Below are positions 59,969 through 64,000 of a stretch of DNA of 64,000 bases, piece after piece. The position numbers and the translations under genes are program-made. Origin of the DNA: Streptomyces luteolus (lineage in GTDB: Bacteria > Actinomycetota > Actinomycetes > Streptomycetales > Streptomycetaceae); NCBI RefSeq assembly GCF_029968015.1, contig NZ_JASCIS010000031.1, positions 1 to 64,000 on the forward strand, in the 5' to 3' direction. The notes beneath the pieces were generated by a model. That model worked only from the letters and a program-made list of their open reading frames with translations, was not told the origin of the DNA and did not search any database. Position 1 is the first letter of the stretch; every line of letters begins with the position of its first letter.

Positions 59969-62887
59969 ATGCCGGGCTCGGGACAGCAGACGGCCGCAAG
60001 CCCTGCCGAAGCCCTGCACACCGCCGTGGCCCGGCTGCGGGCCGAGGTCGGCGGTGAGGTGGACGACACGGTGCGCAGAAGGGCCGAGTACTCCACCGAC
60101 GCCTCCAACTACCGCGTCGTACCGGGCGTCGTCGTCGCGCCTCGGGACGCGGACGACGTGCTGGCCGCCGTGGCGGTCGCGCGGGAGACCGGAGTGCCGC
60201 TCACCTCGCGCGGCGGCGGCACCTCGATCGCCGGGAACGCCATCGGCACCGGCATCGTCCTCGACTTCTCCCGGCACCTGAACCGGATCGAGGCCGTCGA
60301 CCCGGAGGCCCGCACCGCGCGCGTGCAGCCCGGTGTCGTCCTCTCCGACCTGCAGCGCGCCGCCGGGAAGCACGGGCTGCGGTTCGGCCCCGACCCGTCC
60401 ACGCACACCCGCGCCACCCTCGGCGGCATGATCGGCAACAACGCCTGCGGTCCGCACGCCGTCGCCTACGGCAAGACCGCCGACAACGTCGCCTCGCTGA
60501 CCGTCGTCGACGGCACCGGGCGCCAGTACACCGCAGGCCGGGGGCTCGATCCGATACCCGGGCTCGACGCGCTCGTCGGCTCGCAACTAGCCCTCCTGCG
60601 CACCGAGTTCGGCCGCTTCGCCCGGCAGGCGTCCGGCTACTCGCTGGAACATCTGCTGCCCGAGAAGGGGGCGCATCTGGCGCGCGCCCTGGTCGGCACC
60701 GAGGGCACCGCCGCCGTCCTGCTCGACGCCGAGGTCGACCTGGTCCCGGTCGCGCCCGCACGCGTCCTCGTGGTGCTCGGCTACCCGGACATGCCGGCGG
60801 CCGCCGACGCCGTACCCGCCCTCCTCGGCCACCACCCCCTCGCGGTGGAGGGCCTGGACGCCCGGCTGGTCGACGTGGTCCGCCGCCACCACGGATCCGG
60901 CCGCGTACCGCCCCTGCCGAAGGGCGCGGGCTGGCTGATGATCGAGGTCGGCGGCGCGGACACCGCCGAGGCGCTGCGGACCGGCGAAGCCATCGCCGCC
61001 GACGCCCAGGCCCTGGACCACACCGTCTTCCCCGCGGGCCCGGCCGCCACCGCGATGTGGCGCATCCGCGAGGACGGCGCGGGCCTGGCCGGCCGCACCG
61101 CCGAGGGCAGGCAGGCGTGGCCCGGCTGGGAGGACGCCGCCGTACCCCCCGAGCACCTGGGCGCCTACCTGCGCGAGTTCGAGACCCTGATGGACGGCTA
61201 CGACGTCACCGGCCTGCCGTACGGGCACTTCGGGGACGGTTGCATCCACGTACGCATCGACCTGCCGCTGGAGGATGGGGGCACCTCCCGCTCGAGCGGA
61301 GCCGAGAGTGGGGGAGGCGAGGTGATGCGGGACTTCCTGCACGACGCCGCGCGCCTCGTCGCCTCGTACGGCGGCTCCCTGTCCGGCGAGCACGGGGACG
61401 GGCGCGCCCGCAGCGGCCTCCTCCCGCTGATGTACTCGGCCGAAGCCCTCGACCTCATGGGCCGGTTCAAGGCCCTCTTCGACCCCGACCGGGTGCTCAA
61501 CCCCGGCGTCCTGGTCGACCCCCGGCCCGTCGACGCCGACCTGCGACGACCTGCCGCGCCGAGCCTGCCGCTGCGCCGGGGACTCCAACTCGCCGAGGAC
61601 AGCGGCGACTTCGCCAAGGCCGTGCACCGCTGTACGGGCGTCGGCAAGTGCCGTGCCGACAACAGCGCGTCGGGCGGGTTCATGTGCCCCTCGTACCAGG
61701 CCACCCACGACGAGAAGGACTCCACCCGCGGACGCGCGCGCGTACTGCAGGAAATGGTCAACGGGACGCTGGTGGAGGGAGGTTGGCGCGCTCCCGAGGT
61801 CCAGGAGTCGCTCGACCTGTGCCTGTCGTGCAAGGCGTGCGCCAGCGACTGTCCGGCGGGCGTCGACATGGCCGCGTACAAGTCGCAGGCCCTGCACGAG
61901 AGGTACCGGGGGCGGCTGCGTCCCCGTACGCACTACACCCTCGGCCGGCTGCCCGCCTGGCTGCGCCTGCTCGGCCGCACCGGCCGCCTCGGGCCCGCAC
62001 TCGCCAACGCCCTGACCCGCGTACGCCCCCTCGCCCGGCCGCTGCTGCGCCTGGCCGGGATCGACCCGCGGCGCGGCGTGCCGCGCTTCGCGAGCGAGAC
62101 GTTCAGCCGGGGGTGGCGCCGCGAGCAGCGCGTGGTGGCGGGGGCCGATGCGCCCCGCGTCGTGCTCTGGGCGGACTCCTTCTCCGACGTGCTCAGCCCG
62201 AGCGTGCCCCAGGCCGCCGCACGTCTGCTCGGCGACGCCGGATTCGACGTGACCGTGCCCGAGCGGTCCGCCTGCTGCGGCCTCACCTGGATCAGCACCG
62301 GCCAACTCGACGGCGCCCGCGCCCGGTTGACGGACCTGCTCGACGTCCTCGCCCCGCACGCCGAAGCCGGGCACCTGATCGTCGGCCTGGAGCCCTCGTG
62401 CACGGCGGTGCTCCGCTCCGACCTCCTTGAGCTGTGCGGCGACGACCCCCGCGCACGACAGGTGGCCGACGCCACGCGCACCCTGGCCGAACTCCTCACC
62501 GACCACCTGCCCCAGCACTCCACCTGGACGCCACCCGACCTGAACGGCGTGACCGCCGTCGTCCAGCCGCACTGCCACCAGCACGCCGTCCTCGGCTTCG
62601 ACGCCGACCGGCGACTCCTCGCCGCGGCCGGGGTCACCGTGCGGGAACTCGCCGGATGCTGCGGCCTCGCGGGCAACTTCGGCATGGAGCAGGGGCACTA
62701 CGACGTGTCCGTCGCGGTCGCCGAGAACTCCTTGCTGCCCGCGCTCCGCGAGGCGGGCGCCGAGACCGTGCTCCTCGCGGACGGCTTCTCCTGCCGCACG
62801 CAGGCCGCCGATCTGGCGGGGGCGCGCGGCGTGCACCTCGCGGAGCTGCTGCACCGCAAGGGAGCCGGTGCCGCCGAGGAGCGCTGA
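59969..62887 (+). CDS. FAD/4Fe-4S 2-hydroxyacid dehydrogenase (D-lactate or D-2-hydroxyglutarate type)
   Basis: This 972-residue protein joins an FAD domain (about 25-515; GGGTSIAGNAIG, GGMIGNNACGPHA, GHFGDGCIHVRID, LSGEHGDGRARS) to a ferredoxin-like domain (CTGVGKC near 555, CLSCKACASDCPAG near 616) and two CCG domains (SACCGLTW, AGCCGLAGNFG) that bind electron-transfer clusters. It matches YdiJ/Dld-type membrane-associated dehydrogenases. Residues about 436-450 (Gly/Ser/Glu-rich, within HVRID...MRDF) come from an in-frame repeat module. The ATG at 59,969 has GGAG 9 nt upstream; a GTG at 59,948 is possible. A GntR gene follows. Confidence 0.88.
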   Translation: MPGSGQQTAASPAEALHTAVARLRAEVGGEVDDTVRRRAEYSTDASNYRVVPGVVVAPRDADDVLAAVAVARETGVPLTSRGGGTSIAGNAIGTGIVLDFSRHLNRIEAVDPEARTARVQPGVVLSDLQRAAGKHGLRFGPDPSTHTRATLGGMIGNNACGPHAVAYGKTADNVASLTVVDGTGRQYTAGRGLDPIPGLDALVGSQLALLRTEFGRFARQASGYSLEHLLPEKGAHLARALVGTEGTAAVLLDAEVDLVPVAPARVLVVLGYPDMPAAADAVPALLGHHPLAVEGLDARLVDVVRRHHGSGRVPPLPKGAGWLMIEVGGADTAEALRTGEAIAADAQALDHTVFPAGPAATAMWRIREDGAGLAGRTAEGRQAWPGWEDAAVPPEHLGAYLREFETLMDGYDVTGLPYGHFGDGCIHVRIDLPLEDGGTSRSSGAESGGGEVMRDFLHDAARLVASYGGSLSGEHGDGRARSGLLPLMYSAEALDLMGRFKALFDPDRVLNPGVLVDPRPVDADLRRPAAPSLPLRRGLQLAEDSGDFAKAVHRCTGVGKCRADNSASGGFMCPSYQATHDEKDSTRGRARVLQEMVNGTLVEGGWRAPEVQESLDLCLSCKACASDCPAGVDMAAYKSQALHERYRGRLRPRTHYTLGRLPAWLRLLGRTGRLGPALANALTRVRPLARPLLRLAGIDPRRGVPRFASETFSRGWRREQRVVAGADAPRVVLWADSFSDVLSPSVPQAAARLLGDAGFDVTVPERSACCGLTWISTGQLDGARARLTDLLDVLAPHAEAGHLIVGLEPSCTAVLRSDLLELCGDDPRARQVADATRTLAELLTDHLPQHSTWTPPDLNGVTAVVQPHCHQHAVLGFDADRRLLAAAGVTVRELAGCCGLAGNFGMEQGHYDVSVAVAENSLLPALREAGAETVLLADGFSCRTQAADLAGARGVHLAELLHRKGAGAAEER
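61277..61316. repeat. Repeat module inserted in frame in the FAD oxidoreductase gene
   Basis: The 40 bases are the reverse of the module found three times in the MITE-like element: complement CTCCCCCACTCTCGGCTCCG, then CTCGAGCGGGAGGTGCCCCC. They sit between the conserved HVRID and MRDF parts of the FAD domain and encode about 14 low-complexity residues without breaking the frame. Confidence 0.75.
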
Positions 62888-62978
62888 GAGGCCTGCGCGC
62901 CGCCGGCGGATACGGTGTGCCGAGGACGTGGGACGGAGTGGCCGTCCGTACGCGAGGAGGGGCAGGCGGGACGGGGAC

Positions 62979-63701
62979 GTGGTGGAGCGGCCGGAGCAGA
63001 CGGAGAGCGTGCCGAGCAAGACCGACCAGCTGGCGGTCGTGATCCGCGACGCCATCCGCCGGGGCGAGTTGGCGGGCGGCGCCCTGTACTCCGCGCAGGA
63101 GTTGGGGCAGCGGTTCGGGGTGTCCCGTACGCCGGTCCGTGAGGCCCTGCTGCGGCTCGCGGACGCGGGGCTCGTCACCATCGAGAAGAACCGCGGCGTA
63201 CGCATCGCCACCGCCAGTGAGTCCGACCTCGCGGAGATCTTCACGCTGCGGCTGCTCCTGGAGCCCCCGGCTGCCCGCCGCGCCGCCGCGCGCATGTCGC
63301 CCGACGAACTCCACCGGATGGACACGGCACTCCAGGAGATGCGCGACACCGCGGAGGACGTGGAGGCGTTCTACGCGGCCGACCACCGCTTCCACCAGGC
63401 GATCCTGCACGGCAGCGGGAACAGCCGGCTCGCCGGTCAGGTCGCCAACCTGCGCGACGCCATCACCTTGCAGGGCCGTCGCACCATTCCGGGCCGGCGC
63501 GAGGCCCGGCAGGTCATCGCCGAACACGAGCGGATCGCCCGCGCCATCACGGCCCGCGCCCCCTCCGGCGCGGCCCACGCGATGCGACAGCACCTGCTCA
63601 ACTCCGCCGAACTCCTCGTCGGCGACGAGGAGTCGGTCGGCTACCTGGACTGGCAGGAGTGGGTGGGCGGCGGTTGCTGCGGGCCTACGGAAGGCGCCTG
63701 A
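62979..63701 (+). CDS. GntR-family (FCD) regulator
   Basis: The 240-residue protein has a GntR winged helix at about 10-80 (ELGQRFGVSRTPVREALLRL) and an FCD helical domain at about 95-215 with the metal-ligand residues Asp and His (ADHRFHQAIL, and His in the AEHERIARAI helix). FCD regulators of the LldR/GlcC kind sense hydroxyacids, which fits the 2-hydroxyacid dehydrogenase gene upstream. The GTG at 62,979 is one of several possible starts. It may bind the GTTGCATGYAAC sites at 59.8-59.9 kb. Confidence 0.82.
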   Translation: MVERPEQTESVPSKTDQLAVVIRDAIRRGELAGGALYSAQELGQRFGVSRTPVREALLRLADAGLVTIEKNRGVRIATASESDLAEIFTLRLLLEPPAARRAAARMSPDELHRMDTALQEMRDTAEDVEAFYAADHRFHQAILHGSGNSRLAGQVANLRDAITLQGRRTIPGRREARQVIAEHERIARAITARAPSGAAHAMRQHLLNSAELLVGDEESVGYLDWQEWVGGGCCGPTEGA

Positions 63702-63911
63702 CGGGCAGAGGCCCGAGTCGGACACCTTCCGTTGCCGCGCCGCCGCGCCGCCGTCGCTGCTCAGGTCCGCGGGTCGGCGACACCTGCCGCTGCTCCTTCG
63801 ACGTGTCCGGCTTCTGCGGCTCCTTGAGCTTGCGGGCGTCGATCCTGCCGCACTTCTTGGCGCGGGGATCGCGGCTTTCCGGACACACCTCAGAGACACC
63901 TCGGAGACGCC
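63702..63911. other. Intergenic region with a doubtful small reading frame
   Basis: No clear gene is seen between two convergent genes. On the minus strand 63,888-63,685 reads a Lys/Arg/Pro-rich peptide (CPESRDPRAKKCGRIDARKL). The Lys content is unusual for a shadow frame here, but there is no ribosome-binding site and no family match, so it is not called. Confidence 0.35.
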
Positions 63912-64000
63912 TCAGAGCGCCAGCGGGATTCCGTAGAACGCCAGGAGCCCGAGCCCTGCCGCGACGAACGCCGCCGTGGTGCCGGTGGCGATCCAGGACG
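63912..64000 (-). CDS. C-terminal end of a membrane protein (partial)
   Basis: The minus strand enters the window edge and reads 28 codons, TGTTAAFVAAGLGLLAFYGI then PLAL and a stop at 63,912. It is a single hydrophobic helix, the last membrane segment of a protein beyond the window, perhaps a transporter. Too little is present to name it. Confidence 0.6.
   Translation of the reverse strand, partial: SWIATGTTAAFVAAGLGLLAFYGIPLAL

Noticed and set aside
60587..63349. A 920-codon minus-strand frame opposite the FAD dehydrogenase
   Set aside because: Antisense shadow of a gene with full FAD and Fe-S motifs.

Overview
The window is very GC-rich, with strong third-position G/C use, GTG and TTG starts, many 4-nt stop/start overlaps and gene families typical of soil actinomycetes (HutC, IclR and ROK regulators, MsiK-type sugar uptake without its own ATPase, an NHLM-type peptide exporter). 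It reads as a stretch of a Streptomyces chromosome. No rRNA, tRNA, CRISPR array, integrase or prophage was seen. Most of it is catabolic and accessory metabolism.

Layout. 1-850: a DUF779 gene cut short by a repeat, and a secreted membrane-anchored protein. 1.1-10 kb: histidine utilisation (hutG, hutU, a HutC-type GntR regulator, two IclR regulators, an APC permease, hutH); hutI is not in the window. 10-11.3 kb: a winged-helix regulator with a four-helix membrane protein, and a gene-poor stretch. 11.3-18.5 kb: a four-carbon acid-sugar (threonate/erythronate) operon (FadR-type regulator, denD, otnI, MFS transporter, otnC, otnK, ltnD). 18.6-24.6 kb: housekeeping and hypothetical genes (Nudix, VOC protein, DEAD-box helicase, patatin, AlkD-like protein) and a LysR remnant. 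24.7-32.6 kb: alpha-glucoside uptake and hydrolysis (two GH13 glucosidases around a binding protein and two permeases, facing a ROK regulator). 32.7-37.7 kb: SDR, PNPOx-like protein, GH5 glycosidase, MerR-HEAT regulator and HEAT protein. 37.9-43 kb: xanthine dehydrogenase xdhABC with a promoter and a leader ORF. 43.1-45.4 kb: a frameshifted lipoprotein gene and a serine beta-lactamase-like lipoprotein. 45.5-51.8 kb: an NHLM-type peptide export system with a small glycine-zipper precursor peptide. 52.3-59.2 kb: a probable glutarate operon (LysR, MHS transporter, AidB-like dehydrogenase, CoA-transferase, glutaryl-CoA dehydrogenase). 59.2-64 kb: a DHFR-like reductase, a large FAD/4Fe-4S 2-hydroxyacid dehydrogenase, its GntR regulator, and the end of a membrane protein.

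Two features stand out. First, the peptide system at 45.5-51.8 kb has no modification enzyme nearby, and its precursor carries a double-glycine-type leader and a GxxxGxxxG core. Second, the window is full of short tandem duplications, each with its own unit, at gene ends and operon junctions, together with a MITE-like element and related modules that have rewritten coding sequence in three places.
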